NCBI GenBank assembly: GCA_018820275.1
Contig: JAHJOO010000066.1
Location: 217,206-281,205, forward strand
Source: Alphaproteobacteria bacterium
GTDB lineage: Bacteria; Pseudomonadota; Alphaproteobacteria; Caulobacterales; Caulobacteraceae
Length of the DNA stretch: 64,000 nucleotides
Direction: 5' to 3'
In this document: positions 55,833 to 64,000 of the stretch, in pieces
Layout: each line of letters starts with the position of its first letter
How positions within the stretch are numbered: position 1 is the stretch's first letter
The notes under the pieces: model-generated
Told to the model about the DNA's origin: nothing
What the model saw: the letters and a program-made list of their open reading frames with translations, nothing else
Databases searched by the model: none
Program-made: the position numbers and the translations under genes

Positions 55833-57704
55833 GTGAGCTCAGGTGTTCGTTTAGCGGGCGCGGCGGCCGGCGTCCTGATCGGCCTGCAGGCGGCGTCTCA
55901 GTACGTCGGATGGACCTTCGCCGATGCCCCCGCGCTCGGTCCCAGGGTCCGGCTGACGTCGGATCTGAGCGTATATCCGCCCTGGGCCATCGGGCCCTGG
56001 CGAAAGCGGTTCGGGGCGGAAGAGCCGAAGACGTTCAATGCGGCGAGCGCGCTCATCCTGCTCGGGGCCAGCGCGGGCCTTGGGTTGGGCATGATCGCGA
56101 GCGGCGGCGGGGTCCATCGACGGGTTCGGGGATGGGGCGACCTGCAAGACGCTCGCAGCGGGTCCCTGCTGGACGACGGCGGCTGTGTGGTCGGGCGCTT
56201 TCGGGGGCGTCTTCTGGCCACCAGTGATCTGCGGCCGACGCTCGTCACCGGCGGCACCCGCTCGGGCAAGGGCCGCGGCCATGTCATTCCGACGCTTCTC
56301 AGTTGGGGCGGATCGGCGCTGGTCCACGACCCCAAGGGCGAACTTTGGAAGGTCACGGCCGGTTGGCGCGCCGGATTTTCTCACGCCCTGTTCTTCGCCC
56401 CCCGAGACGCCGCTTCGGCCCGCTGGAATCCCCTCGCGGAGATCAGGCCCGGAACCGGAGAACTGGCCCAAGTCCAGCGCCTTGTCGCCATTCTGTCCGA
56501 CCCCGGCGGTCGTCGCGACGATGAGGCGATTTGGGACAAGTCGGCCTCGGAGATCCTGGAGGCGGTGATCCTTCACGTCCTCTACACCGCCGACGATGGG
56601 CACAAGACCCTGCTCAAGGTCCGTGAGCTCCTGGCCGACCTCGACAAGGCCGCAGAGACGATGCTCAAGACCCTCCACCGCGCGGGTCCGGACGGCGAGC
56701 CGGAAATCCACCCCTTCATCAAGACCGCGGTGACCGGCTATGCCGCCATGCATGACCGGTTCCGCACCTCCGTCCAGGGCACCGCGCGGTCCTACCTGAA
56801 GTGGCTGGCCGGCGAGGACGTTGAGAGGGCTCTTTCGGCTTCGGACTTCGCGCTCGGCGATCTGATGTGCGCCCAGGCGCCGGTCAGCCTCTACATCCAG
56901 GTTGCGCCCGCCGACGCCGTCGCGCTGCGCCCGCTGGTGCGGCTGCTCTTTTATGCGGCCTCGCAATCACTCACGACCCACGAGACCAAGGACGCGGCTG
57001 GCCGCGACAAGCGACACAAGCTCCTCCTGTTGATGGACGAGTTTCCGCTTTTGGGGCGCGTCGAGTTCTTCGAGAAAGCGCTCCGATTGATGAGCGGCTA
57101 CGGCCTGAAGACCATGTTCGTGGCCCAGAGCCTGAACGACATCGTCGAGACCTATGGGCCCAACAACACCATCCTCGACAACTGCCACGTCTTCACCGCC
57201 TTCGCCGCCCTGGACCCTCTGACGCAGGACAAGGTCTCCAAGCTCTCGGGCACGGTCACCGAGGTCCGCACCAGCCGCAGCGGGCCGGCGGGCTTCGGCG
57301 CCGGTCATGCCTCGGTGTCCCGCTCGGAGATCGAGCGGCCGCTGCTGGAGCCCGGCGAGGTCCGCGCCCTCCCCGACGACGAACAGATCGTCTTCATCGC
57401 CGGCCGGCGGCCCCTGCGGACCAAGAAGGTCCGCTATGACCGCGAGCGACCGTTCCGGGGCCGCGCGGACCAGGCACCGCCGGATCAGAGCGTCGCGATC
57501 GATACGCCTGGCGCGCCGCCGCATCCCTGGGCTGGGCGGCGCGGGCTCGGCCAGGATCCTACGGCCGAGCTGCCGTTGTTCAAGGAGGCGATGGCGGCGA
57601 TGGATGAGAAGGCGGCCGCCCGGGCGGCGGCCATCTACGAACGGGTGGGGAGCGAGTTGGCCGCGCAGCAGGCGGCCCTAGATCATCTGCAAGGATTGGA
57701 ATGA
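55833..57704 (+). CDS. traG: Type IV coupling protein (TraG/VirD4)
   Basis: This 623-residue inner-membrane ATPase hands the relaxase-DNA complex to the secretion channel. Two N-terminal helices (about residues 6-27 and 70-92) precede the motor domain with Walker A GGTRSGKGRGHVIPTLLSWG and Walker B LLLLMDEFPLLG, and AQSLNDIVETYGPNNTILDN, a family landmark. GTG 55833 is chosen because GGAAG lies 7 bases upstream; the open frame extends to 55782. The stop overlaps the next start (ATGATG). It forms one unit with the CopG and trb genes. Confidence 0.93.
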   Translation: MSSGVRLAGAAAGVLIGLQAASQYVGWTFADAPALGPRVRLTSDLSVYPPWAIGPWRKRFGAEEPKTFNAASALILLGASAGLGLGMIASGGGVHRRVRGWGDLQDARSGSLLDDGGCVVGRFRGRLLATSDLRPTLVTGGTRSGKGRGHVIPTLLSWGGSALVHDPKGELWKVTAGWRAGFSHALFFAPRDAASARWNPLAEIRPGTGELAQVQRLVAILSDPGGRRDDEAIWDKSASEILEAVILHVLYTADDGHKTLLKVRELLADLDKAAETMLKTLHRAGPDGEPEIHPFIKTAVTGYAAMHDRFRTSVQGTARSYLKWLAGEDVERALSASDFALGDLMCAQAPVSLYIQVAPADAVALRPLVRLLFYAASQSLTTHETKDAAGRDKRHKLLLLMDEFPLLGRVEFFEKALRLMSGYGLKTMFVAQSLNDIVETYGPNNTILDNCHVFTAFAALDPLTQDKVSKLSGTVTEVRTSRSGPAGFGAGHASVSRSEIERPLLEPGEVRALPDDEQIVFIAGRRPLRTKKVRYDRERPFRGRADQAPPDQSVAIDTPGAPPHPWAGRRGLGQDPTAELPLFKEAMAAMDEKAAARAAAIYERVGSELAAQQAALDHLQGLE

Positions 57705-58168
57705 TGCCGAAGCGTGACGATCAGCAGACCGCCCGCGTGCAGGTCTATTTCGAGAACCCCAAGACGGAGCTTGCCCTGAGGCGGGAAGCACGCGCCGGCA
57801 AGCTGACGCTCAGCCGCGCCGCCGAACGCGCGATCGAGCGGGGGCTGCAGCTGAACCGCAGCAAGGGCGAGAGCCCCGACGACGTCCTGCGCGCGGTGGC
57901 GCGCCGGCTCGACGGCCACGCCAAGTCCACGGCCCGGGATTTCGGCTGGCTGATGGAGTTGAACGTCGCTTTGGCCCGGACGCTTTTCGTGCGGCTTCCG
58001 GAGCATGACGCCGACCGCGATCCGGACCTCCTGGCCGCGACCGAGGCCCGGATCGAGCGTCTCCTCGACGAGGTGGCGTCGCGTCTCGAACGCGGCGGGC
58101 GTCGCCCTGTGGAGCCGGACACGCGCCCCGAAGAGCCCCGGTCCTTCCAGATCGCGGCGAATAGATGA
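57701..58168 (+). CDS. CopG-family ribbon-helix-helix protein of the trb operon
   Basis: This 155-residue protein begins with a ribbon-helix-helix pattern (ARVQVYFENPKTELALRREA, SRAAERAIERGLQLNRSK) and continues with a helical domain that may mediate oligomerisation (RDFGWLMELNVALARTLFVR). Genes of this type sit regularly between traG and trbB in Tn4371-like elements and are thought to regulate transfer. The start overlaps the traG stop; ATG 57701 or 57704 are both possible. The end overlaps trbB by 4 bp. Confidence 0.86.
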   Translation: MMPKRDDQQTARVQVYFENPKTELALRREARAGKLTLSRAAERAIERGLQLNRSKGESPDDVLRAVARRLDGHAKSTARDFGWLMELNVALARTLFVRLPEHDADRDPDLLAATEARIERLLDEVASRLERGGRRPVEPDTRPEEPRSFQIAANR

Positions 58169-59121
58169 CGCCGGACGATCTGGCGGCGCGGCGCAAGCTG
58201 GACGCGCTCCAGCATGCGCTCGGCGAGCCGATACTGGCGGCGCTCAGCGAGCCGCTCGTGGTCGAGGTGCTCGCCAATCCGGATGGGCGGCTCGTTCTGG
58301 ATGCGATCGGCTCCGGCAGGCGCGACACCGGACAGCGCCTCAGCGCCGAGGCCCGCGAGCGCGTCATCCGTCTGATCGCCGACTTCGTCGGCGAGCCGGT
58401 CACCCGTGACGACCCGCGCTTGTCCGGCGTCCTGCCCACCGGCGAACGCTTTCAGGCCTTCCTGCCGCCGGTTTCGCCGGCCCCGGCCTTCTCTATCCGC
58501 AAACGCCCGGCCGCGATCTACACCCTGGATGACTATGTCGGGCGGTCGGTGGTGACCGACGTCCAGCGCGACGCGCTCCGTTCGGCCGCCGCCGAGCGCC
58601 GCAATATCCTGATCTCCGGCGGGACCGGCTCGGGCAAGACCACTCTTGCCAACGCCATCCTCGCCGAACCGGCCTTCGTCGACGATCGGGTTTTCCTGAT
58701 CGAGGACACGCCGGAGCTTCAATGCGCGGCGTGGGACACGGTCTCGGTCCTCACCCGCCGGTTTCCCAAGGTCATCGGCGTGGTCGATCTGGTGCGCGAT
58801 GCCTTGCGCATGCGGCCGGATCGCATCGTGGTCGGCGAGCTCCGCGAGGGCGCCGCCGCCCTCGAATGTCTGAAGGCCTGGAACACCGGCCACCCCGGCG
58901 GCCTGACGACCCTCCACGCCAACTCGGCCGAGGACACGCTCATTCGCCTGGAGGATCTTCTGCGGGAGGTCGTCGCTCAGCCCTCTCGCCGCACCATCGG
59001 CCAGGCGGTTGATCGCATCGTCCACATCCGCCGAACGCGCGAGGGTCGCCGCGTCGACGCGATCTTCGATGTCCGGGCGAGCGCGGACGGCGAAGACTAT
59101 CGGCTCGAGCGTCTGGCATGA
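58165..59121 (+). CDS. trbB: Conjugal transfer ATPase TrbB (VirB11 type)
   Basis: This 318-residue hexameric secretion ATPase belongs to the VirB11 family. Motifs are Walker A ISGGTGSGKTTLANAIL, the Asp box LIEDTPELQC, Walker B region MRPDRIVVGELREGAAALEC, and the His box GGLTTLHANSAEDTLIRLED. It powers pilus assembly and substrate passage at the inner face of the membrane. The start overlaps the CopG gene stop (ATGA). Unusually, a 263-bp spacer separates it from trbC. Confidence 0.95.
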   Translation: MTPDDLAARRKLDALQHALGEPILAALSEPLVVEVLANPDGRLVLDAIGSGRRDTGQRLSAEARERVIRLIADFVGEPVTRDDPRLSGVLPTGERFQAFLPPVSPAPAFSIRKRPAAIYTLDDYVGRSVVTDVQRDALRSAAAERRNILISGGTGSGKTTLANAILAEPAFVDDRVFLIEDTPELQCAAWDTVSVLTRRFPKVIGVVDLVRDALRMRPDRIVVGELREGAAALECLKAWNTGHPGGLTTLHANSAEDTLIRLEDLLREVVAQPSRRTIGQAVDRIVHIRRTREGRRVDAIFDVRASADGEDYRLERLA

Positions 59122-59169
59122 AGGCGGGCCCAGACCCTTGCTCGACCGCGACAAACGCCGTTGCCAAGC

Positions 59170-59257
59170 AAGTCGTAGGTACGTCGTGATCTTAAGATGA
59201 CGTGCTGACGACTTACGACGGGACGACGTGTCGACGACGTAATCATACGTCGATTAC
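59170..59257. repeat. Palindrome- and repeat-rich spacer between trbB and trbC
   Basis: Within the gene-free 59122-59384 interval, an inverted repeat AAGTCGT/ACGACTT (59170-59176, 59208-59214) encloses ACGTC-GTG-ATCTTAAGAT-GACGT (59181-59203). The latter has a 10-bp perfect palindrome at its centre. Further right, GACGACGT is repeated directly (59222-59229, 59233-59240) and GTAATC/GATTAC form another dyad (59239-59244, 59252-59257). ACGTC or GACGT occurs five times in 71 bp. A TTGACA (59310-59315) downstream could be the -35 of a trbC promoter. Confidence 0.75.
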
Positions 59258-59384
59258 AACTCACGTTCAGGTCATCAGCAACATACTCAATAAATATTCA
59301 CACTCACTGTTGACAACCTGCGCTAGGATTTGCTTGCCTTGATTCGTCGGCGCGATCTCCGCGCCAAGACAAGGAACAGTCATC

Positions 59385-59705
59385 ATGCAGCGGATACTAT
59401 TCCGCGGCCTTCCGGCCGCGCTGGCGACTTGCGGCCTGCTTGTGGCCGGACCGGCCCTCGCGGGCGGCTCGGGCATGCCCTGGGAGGGGCCGCTCCAGCA
59501 GATCGTGGAATCCGTCACCGGACCCGTGGTCCAGGCCGCGGCTGTGGTCGCGGTCGTCGTCTTCGGGGCCGGCATCGCGATGAGCGAGAACGGCTCCTCA
59601 ATGCGCCGAGGCCTGGGCATTCTGTTCGGCCTGTCGATCGCCTTTGCGGCGGGCACCTTCTTCCTGGACTTCTTCGGCTTCGCCGGCGGAACGGAGATCG
59701 GCTGA
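59385..59705 (+). CDS. trbC: TrbC/VirB2 pilin precursor
   Basis: This 106-residue protein has a signal peptide (MQRILFRGLPAALATCGLLV, cleaved after PALA, residue 26) and two hydrophobic helices (VVQAAAVVAVVVFGAGIAMS and LGILFGLSIAFAAGTFFLDF) joined by a short loop. This is the architecture of conjugative pilin TrbC/VirB2. The ATG is the only start giving the signal. The stop overlaps the trbD start. A distinct promoter in the long upstream spacer would allow extra pilin synthesis. Confidence 0.9.
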   Translation: MQRILFRGLPAALATCGLLVAGPALAGGSGMPWEGPLQQIVESVTGPVVQAAAVVAVVVFGAGIAMSENGSSMRRGLGILFGLSIAFAAGTFFLDFFGFAGGTEIG

Positions 59706-59974
59706 TGCGCGCCGATCCCCGCCCCGAAGGCTATGAGCTCCCGGTGGCTCAGGCCCTCGCCGAACCCGTGCTGATGGCTGGCATGCCCCGCGATTACGCC
59801 ATCCTGATGGGCACCATCGCGCTCATGCTGGGCCTGGCGCTCCGCCTCCCCTGGCTGGGGTTGATCTGGTGGGCGCTCGCCCATGCGGTTGGGCTCTGGG
59901 CGACGCGGGCCGACAAGCGCTTCTTCGACGTCGCGCGTCGCCACCTCGCCAAGCCCGCTCACCTGGACGCCTGA
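59705..59974 (+). CDS. trbD: TrbD (VirB3-like) secretion component
   Basis: This 89-residue protein has two close hydrophobic segments (DYAILMGTIALMLGLALRLP, WLGLIWWALAHAVGLWAT), starts PRPEGYELPVAQALAEPVLM and ends KRFFDVARRHLAKPAHLDA. Size, topology and position between trbC and trbE match TrbD/VirB3, which assists pilus biogenesis. The start overlaps the trbC stop (TGATG), and trbE begins 11 bp downstream. Confidence 0.88.
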   Translation: MRADPRPEGYELPVAQALAEPVLMAGMPRDYAILMGTIALMLGLALRLPWLGLIWWALAHAVGLWATRADKRFFDVARRHLAKPAHLDA

Positions 59975-59985
59975 CGGAGGACGCC

Positions 59986-62412
59986 ATGCGGTTCCTGGAT
60001 GAGCATCGCCGCCGCCCCGCCGCCCTCGCCGACCACCTGCCCTGGGCGGCGCTTGTGGCTCCGGGGATCGTGCTGAACAAGGACGGCTCGTTCCTGACCG
60101 CCTTCCGGTTCCGCGGTCCCGATCTGGAGTCCTCGACCGAGGACGAGCTGATGGCGGTCCGGGCCCGCCTCAACAATACCCTGCGCCGGCTCGGCACCGG
60201 CTGGTGCCTGCACGTAGAGGCGCGCCGACGGCCCGCCGCCCGGTATCCCGACAGTGACCCGGAGCCCGAAGCCGCCTGGCTGATTGACGCAGAGCGTCGC
60301 GCCCTGTTCGAGGGCGCCGAACCCGCCTTCGAGACCGACTTCCACCTCGCCCTGACCTGGCTGCCGCCCACCGACGAAACGCGGCGACTGGAGCGCTGGC
60401 TGTTCGACGGTCTCGACAAGGCCGACCGCGACTGGCGCGGAAGCCTCGACCTGTTCCGCCGCGAGGCGGAGGTGATCCTAGACCTCCTCTCCGACGCCCT
60501 GCCCGAGGCGGCCCCGCTCGACGATCAGGCTCTGCTCACCTGGCTTCACGCCTGCGTCTCGCCCGACCCCCATCCGATCCGCCCGCCCGAGACGCCCATG
60601 TTCCTGGACGTGCTTTTGGCCGATGCACCGATGGCTGGCGGCGTCGCGCCCCGGCTCGGCGACCAGTGGCTGAAAGTGATCTCGGTGCGGGCGCTCCCGT
60701 CGGCCACGCGGCCGGGGCTGCTGGACGCCTTGTCCGCCCTCCCGTTCGCCTATCGCTGGACGGCCCGCTGGATCGGCCTCGACAAGCCGGAGGCCGAACG
60801 GGAGATCGTCAAGCTCCGGAAGCGCTGGTTCGCCAAGCGCAAGGGCGTCGGCACCCTGCTCCGCGAAGCCATCACCAAGGAGGAAGTGCCGCTTCTCGAC
60901 ACCGACGCCGCCTCCAAGGCCGAGGAATGCGACGGCGCCTTGGAGGCGCTGGGCGCCGAGGCCTGCGCCTACGGCTATCTGACGCTGACGGTGACTGTGA
61001 TGGATCCGGACGCCAAGGTCGCGGCGTCCAAGGCGCGCGCCATCGAAGCGACGCTAAACGCACAGGGCCTTGTCGCGCGTGAGGAGACGCTGAATGCGGT
61101 CGAGGCCTGGCTCGGCTCCTTGCCGGGCGAGCCCTATGCCGATGTCCGTCGCCCGCTGGTCTCGACGCTGAACCTGGCCGATCTCCTGCCGGTCTCCGCG
61201 GTCTGGGCGGGTCCGAACGCGGATGGCTGCCTGAACGGGCCGCCGCTGGCGGTCGCCCGAACGACCGGCGCGACGCCCTTCCGCCTGGTGCTCCATGTCG
61301 GCGATGTCGGCCACGCCATGGTCGTGGGACCCACGGGCTCGGGCAAGTCCGCGCTCCTGTCCTTCCTGGCGCTGCAGTGGTTCCGCTATCCCGACGCCCG
61401 GGTCGTCTTCTTCGACAAGGGCCGCTCGGCCCGGGCCGCGACGCTGGCGGCCGGCGGCGCCTGGCGGGCGCTCGAGCCCGGCGGCGATCTCGCCCTCCAG
61501 CCGCTCGCCGGCATCGACGAGGCGGCCGAGCGCGCCTGGGCGGCCGAATGGCTGGCGGACACCGCGCGTTTGGCCGGCGTCGAACCGACGCCGCGCGTTC
61601 GCGAAGAGATCTGGGGCGCGCTCAGCGCCCTGGCCGCCGGCCCGGTCTCCCAGCGCACCCTCACGGTCTTTTGCGCCCTCGTGCAGGACCGCACTGTCGC
61701 GGCGGCTCTGGAGCCGCTGACTTTGAAGGGACCTCATGGCGCGCTGCTTGACGGGGCAGACGATCAGCTGGAGCCGACCCGTTTCGACACCTTCGAGCTC
61801 GAGACGCTCCTGGCGACGCCCTCGGCCGTCGCCCCGGTGCTGTCGGCCCTGTTCCACGGCCTGGAGCGGTCCTTCGACGGCCGGCCGACCCTGCTGGTGC
61901 TAGACGAGGCCTGGCTGTTCCTCGACCAGACCCTGTTCGCGGCCAAGATCCGCGAGTGGCTGAAGACCCTTAGAAAGAAGCGGGTCGCCGTGGTCTTCGC
62001 CACCCAGTCGCTCGACGACGTCGCCGCCTCGGCCATCGCCTCCAGCCTGGTCGAAGCCTGTCCGACCCAGGTTTTCCTGCCCAACCCGCGCGCGATGGAG
62101 CCTTCGTCCGCCGAGCTCTACCGCGGCTTCGGCTTGAACCGACGACAGCTGGAACTCCTGGCCTTCGCCACGCCCAAGCGCGCCTACTATTGGCGCCAGC
62201 CCCAGGGACGCCGGCTGTTCGACCTCAAGCTCTCCGGCGCGGCCCTCGCCTTCTGCGGAGCCTCGTCCCCCGAAGATCAGACCCTCATCGACCAGACCCT
62301 CCAGCGCGTCGGCCCTTCCGGCTTCGCCCGCGCCTTCCTGCACGCGAAAGGACTTCAGCATGTCGACCCCGTCTTCGACGTCGAGCCCCTCCATGTCCTG
62401 GCGGCGGAGTAG
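59986..62412 (+). CDS. trbE: Conjugal transfer ATPase TrbE (VirB4 type)
   Basis: This 808-residue ATPase is the largest energy source of the secretion machine. It starts at ATG 59986 behind GGAGG; a longer frame from 59869 adds non-conserved Arg-rich sequence. The N-terminal domain (WAALVAPGIVLNKDGSFLTA, FRFRGPDLESSTEDEL) precedes a C-terminal motor with Walker A VVGPTGSGKSALLSF, Walker B TLLVLDEAWLFLD, and VFATQSLDDVAASAIASSL. It overlaps trbJ by 53 bp. Confidence 0.95.
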   Translation: MRFLDEHRRRPAALADHLPWAALVAPGIVLNKDGSFLTAFRFRGPDLESSTEDELMAVRARLNNTLRRLGTGWCLHVEARRRPAARYPDSDPEPEAAWLIDAERRALFEGAEPAFETDFHLALTWLPPTDETRRLERWLFDGLDKADRDWRGSLDLFRREAEVILDLLSDALPEAAPLDDQALLTWLHACVSPDPHPIRPPETPMFLDVLLADAPMAGGVAPRLGDQWLKVISVRALPSATRPGLLDALSALPFAYRWTARWIGLDKPEAEREIVKLRKRWFAKRKGVGTLLREAITKEEVPLLDTDAASKAEECDGALEALGAEACAYGYLTLTVTVMDPDAKVAASKARAIEATLNAQGLVAREETLNAVEAWLGSLPGEPYADVRRPLVSTLNLADLLPVSAVWAGPNADGCLNGPPLAVARTTGATPFRLVLHVGDVGHAMVVGPTGSGKSALLSFLALQWFRYPDARVVFFDKGRSARAATLAAGGAWRALEPGGDLALQPLAGIDEAAERAWAAEWLADTARLAGVEPTPRVREEIWGALSALAAGPVSQRTLTVFCALVQDRTVAAALEPLTLKGPHGALLDGADDQLEPTRFDTFELETLLATPSAVAPVLSALFHGLERSFDGRPTLLVLDEAWLFLDQTLFAAKIREWLKTLRKKRVAVVFATQSLDDVAASAIASSLVEACPTQVFLPNPRAMEPSSAELYRGFGLNRRQLELLAFATPKRAYYWRQPQGRRLFDLKLSGAALAFCGASSPEDQTLIDQTLQRVGPSGFARAFLHAKGLQHVDPVFDVEPLHVLAAE

Positions 62413-63130
62413 AGCCGCGCTCCTGGCGGCGGTGCTGACGGCCGTCTCCGCCTGTTCGGAGCCGGAGCCGGCCAAGGCGCAGCAGGTGGTGTTCGACCCG
62501 CGCAATCACATCGAGAACGCGCTCCAGGCCGCCCGCCAAGCCCAAAGCTTGTCCAACGAGGCGCGCATGCTGCTGAACCAGGCGCGCGAACTCGCGGCCT
62601 CGCCCTATTCCCACCTCGGCGAGACCACCCAGGCGCTTCGCGACATCGGCGAGCTGGCGCGCGAGGTGAACGGCGTGGCGTCGGACATCCAGGACGTCCA
62701 GCGCCAGTTCGAGGACCTCTATCCCACAGCCGTCGAGGGCCTATCGCCCGAACGCGCCCTCCAACAGGCCACGGCGCGCAACGCCAATGCCCGCGACACC
62801 GCCGAGGACCTCGCCCGCACCGCGGCGGAGCTGGAGCGGCTCTCGACGGCCCGCACCGGCCGGCTGCAAGGCGCGCTGTCGGCGTCCGAGCGCGCCGAAG
62901 GCCAGACCGCCGCCATTCAGTCCTCGACTCAGGTGCTGGCGGTTCTGGCGGAGGACCTCGGTTCCATCCGCACAATTCTCATGGCTCAAAGCCGTTTGAT
63001 GGCCGAGGCTACGGCGCGCGACGCCGCCGAAAGCGCGGCGGCCGCCGAAGCGCGGCGGCAGTTCTGGGGCCGGGAGCGCACCACGGTTGCTGCGCCCTCG
63101 TTCGACCCCCTGCCGCACGCGCGCAACTGA
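62360..63130 (+). CDS. trbJ: TrbJ (VirB5-like) periplasmic transfer protein
   Basis: This 256-residue exported protein starts at ATG 62360, eight bases after AAGGA and inside the trbE 3' end; a second ATG at 62393 would also give an export signal. The signal ends at a lipobox-like AVSAC. The mature part is a long helical bundle (ENALQAARQAQSLSNEARML, LQQATARNANARDTAEDLAR, LSASERAEGQTAAIQSSTQV). The sequence QLSN/NARDTAEDLAR-like pattern and SSTQVLAVL match TrbJ proteins. TrbJ is a minor pilus component, and its homologues in RP4 are linked to entry exclusion via neighbouring TrbK, which is not visible here. Confidence 0.86.
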   Translation: MSTPSSTSSPSMSWRRSRAALLAAVLTAVSACSEPEPAKAQQVVFDPRNHIENALQAARQAQSLSNEARMLLNQARELAASPYSHLGETTQALRDIGELAREVNGVASDIQDVQRQFEDLYPTAVEGLSPERALQQATARNANARDTAEDLARTAAELERLSTARTGRLQGALSASERAEGQTAAIQSSTQVLAVLAEDLGSIRTILMAQSRLMAEATARDAAESAAAAEARRQFWGRERTTVAAPSFDPLPHARN

Positions 63131-63147
63131 TCCCCAGGAACATAGCG

Positions 63148-64000
63148 ATGGCCGGCCCCAGCCCACAGACCGCGAACGACCTGATGACGGTGTTTTCGAA
63201 CACTGTCTCGGCCGGGTTCGACGCCTTGAACGGTGCGGTGAACGGTGTCTTTGGCCTGATGATTGTCCTTGTCGTCGCGCTTACCGGTATCCAATGGGCG
63301 CTGTCGGCCAACCGCGAGGTGCTGGCGGCGGGCTTCGGCAAGGTCCTCCTGATCGGCATCTTCGCCTATCTGATCAACGACTGGCAGGCGCTATCCCAGA
63401 CCATATTCGCGGGCTTCATCGACCTCGGCCTCACGGCCGGCGGCGGCTCGCTCTCGCGCGGCGACTTCCTTAATCCCGGCGAAATCCTCCAGCAGGGCTG
63501 GGAGATTGTGAAGGCGCTCGGCGAGACGCCCGCGCCCGTGGCCAATCCGCTCGACGTCGCCGGCAACCTGGTCGACGCCCTCATCCTGGGCCTCGCCATG
63601 ATCGGCATCATGCTGGCCTTCGGCGTGCTGGCGATCCAGATCGTCGTAACGCTCCTGGAGTTCAAGATCGTCACCCTGGGCGGCTTCGTGCTCCTGCCCT
63701 TCGGCATCTGGTCCAAGTCGGCCTTCCTGGCGGAGCGGCCGCTCGGCTACGTCGTCTCCTCGGGCCTGAAGGTGCTGGCCCTGGCCATCGTGGTCTCCGG
63801 CGCCCGCACCGTCTTCGATCAGCTCCAGCCGAGCGCCAATCCCGATCTCTATGAGGCCCTGGCGATCCTCGTCGCCTCCATGCTGCTGGCCATGCTCGCC
63901 ATCTTCATCCCCAACCTGGCCTCCGCCCTCGTCACCGGCGGCCCGGCGCTGGGCGCGGGCGCGGCCCTGACCGGCGCGCTCGCGGTCGGCGGGGCGGGCG
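63148..64000 (+). CDS. trbL: TrbL (VirB6-like) membrane channel protein, cut by window edge
   Basis: ATG 63148 follows CAGGAA and starts a polytopic protein of which 284 residues are visible. It contains FSNTVSAGFDALNGAVNGVF, then hydrophobic helices (LMIVLVVALTGIQWALS, LVDALILGLAMIGIMLAFGV) and VTLGGFVLLPFGIWSKSAFL, a TrbL landmark. A late region rich in Ala and Gly (PALGAGAALTGALAVGG) is typical of this family before its soluble C-terminal tail. TrbL forms part of the inner-membrane channel. trbF, trbG and trbI would be expected to the right. Confidence 0.92.
   Translation, partial: MAGPSPQTANDLMTVFSNTVSAGFDALNGAVNGVFGLMIVLVVALTGIQWALSANREVLAAGFGKVLLIGIFAYLINDWQALSQTIFAGFIDLGLTAGGGSLSRGDFLNPGEILQQGWEIVKALGETPAPVANPLDVAGNLVDALILGLAMIGIMLAFGVLAIQIVVTLLEFKIVTLGGFVLLPFGIWSKSAFLAERPLGYVVSSGLKVLALAIVVSGARTVFDQLQPSANPDLYEALAILVASMLLAMLAIFIPNLASALVTGGPALGAGAALTGALAVGGAG

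Overview
The window is high-GC DNA with densely packed genes. It looks like an alphaproteobacterial chromosome, most likely Caulobacterales (Brevundimonas/Caulobacter-like) or a sphingomonad relative. The reasons are gene-family resemblance, frequent GTG/TTG starts, TonB-dependent nutrition and a conjugation module of the type common in those groups. This is inference from remembered families; no search was run.

Layout. (1) 1-5868 is ordinary chromosomal core: glyA (cut by the window edge), gatB, a small secreted protein, pgm, a tiny membrane protein, a SpoU-type RNA methyltransferase, and tRNA-Asn(GTT). (2) From the 3' end of that tRNA onward the character changes to mobile DNA. 6260-29850 is a large copper and divalent-metal cargo: a DUF4198 protein; a MerR-controlled glutaredoxin-MauE fusion with a mer-type operator; czcCBA followed by decayed hupE, membrane-anchor and porin genes; copC-copD; a Cys-rich copper-storage protein; an orphan restriction-endonuclease-like protein; a leftward DUF2231/SnoaL/DUF411/PepSY set; a CnrYXH-type ECF sigma system followed by a lipoprotein and a second CopC; copA-copB with long His/Met repeats; and DUF305 proteins. 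(3) 30178-41975 is metabolic cargo: a fatty-acid hydroxylase with an AraC regulator, an acyltransferase, and an amino-acid ABC operon. In that operon the two permeases (AapQ and AapM) are fused in one chain and metC sits between transporter genes; a LysR regulator and a TonB receptor lie beside it. (4) 42256-64000 is the core of an integrative and conjugative element with a Trb (RP4/Tn4371-like) type IV secretion system.

The conjugation core has two opposed transcription units. They meet at a roughly 240-bp control region (55080-55319) that contains an inverted repeat. Leftward run radC, a Toprim primase-like gene, parB, a 1,420-residue methylase-helicase, and two SSB-like genes, ending at a strong terminator near 45950. 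Rightward run a stand-alone AraC-type regulator, traG (coupling ATPase), a CopG protein, then trbB, C, D, E, J and L (the last cut by the window). Further left lie two small Cys-rich secreted proteins, a DUF2493 protein, an AT-rich oriT candidate and a VirD2-like relaxase that appears to lack its C-terminal part. No integrase is present; if the element ends at the tRNA, the other end and probably the integrase lie to the right of the window.

The points most worth a second look are the repeat-rich spacer inside the trb operon, the Cys-rich small-protein pair, the 74-bp inverted-repeat structure at 44837-44910, the MerR homologue without the first mercury cysteine behind a mer-like operator, the AapQ-AapM fusion with embedded metC, and the orphan PD-(D/E)XK nuclease.
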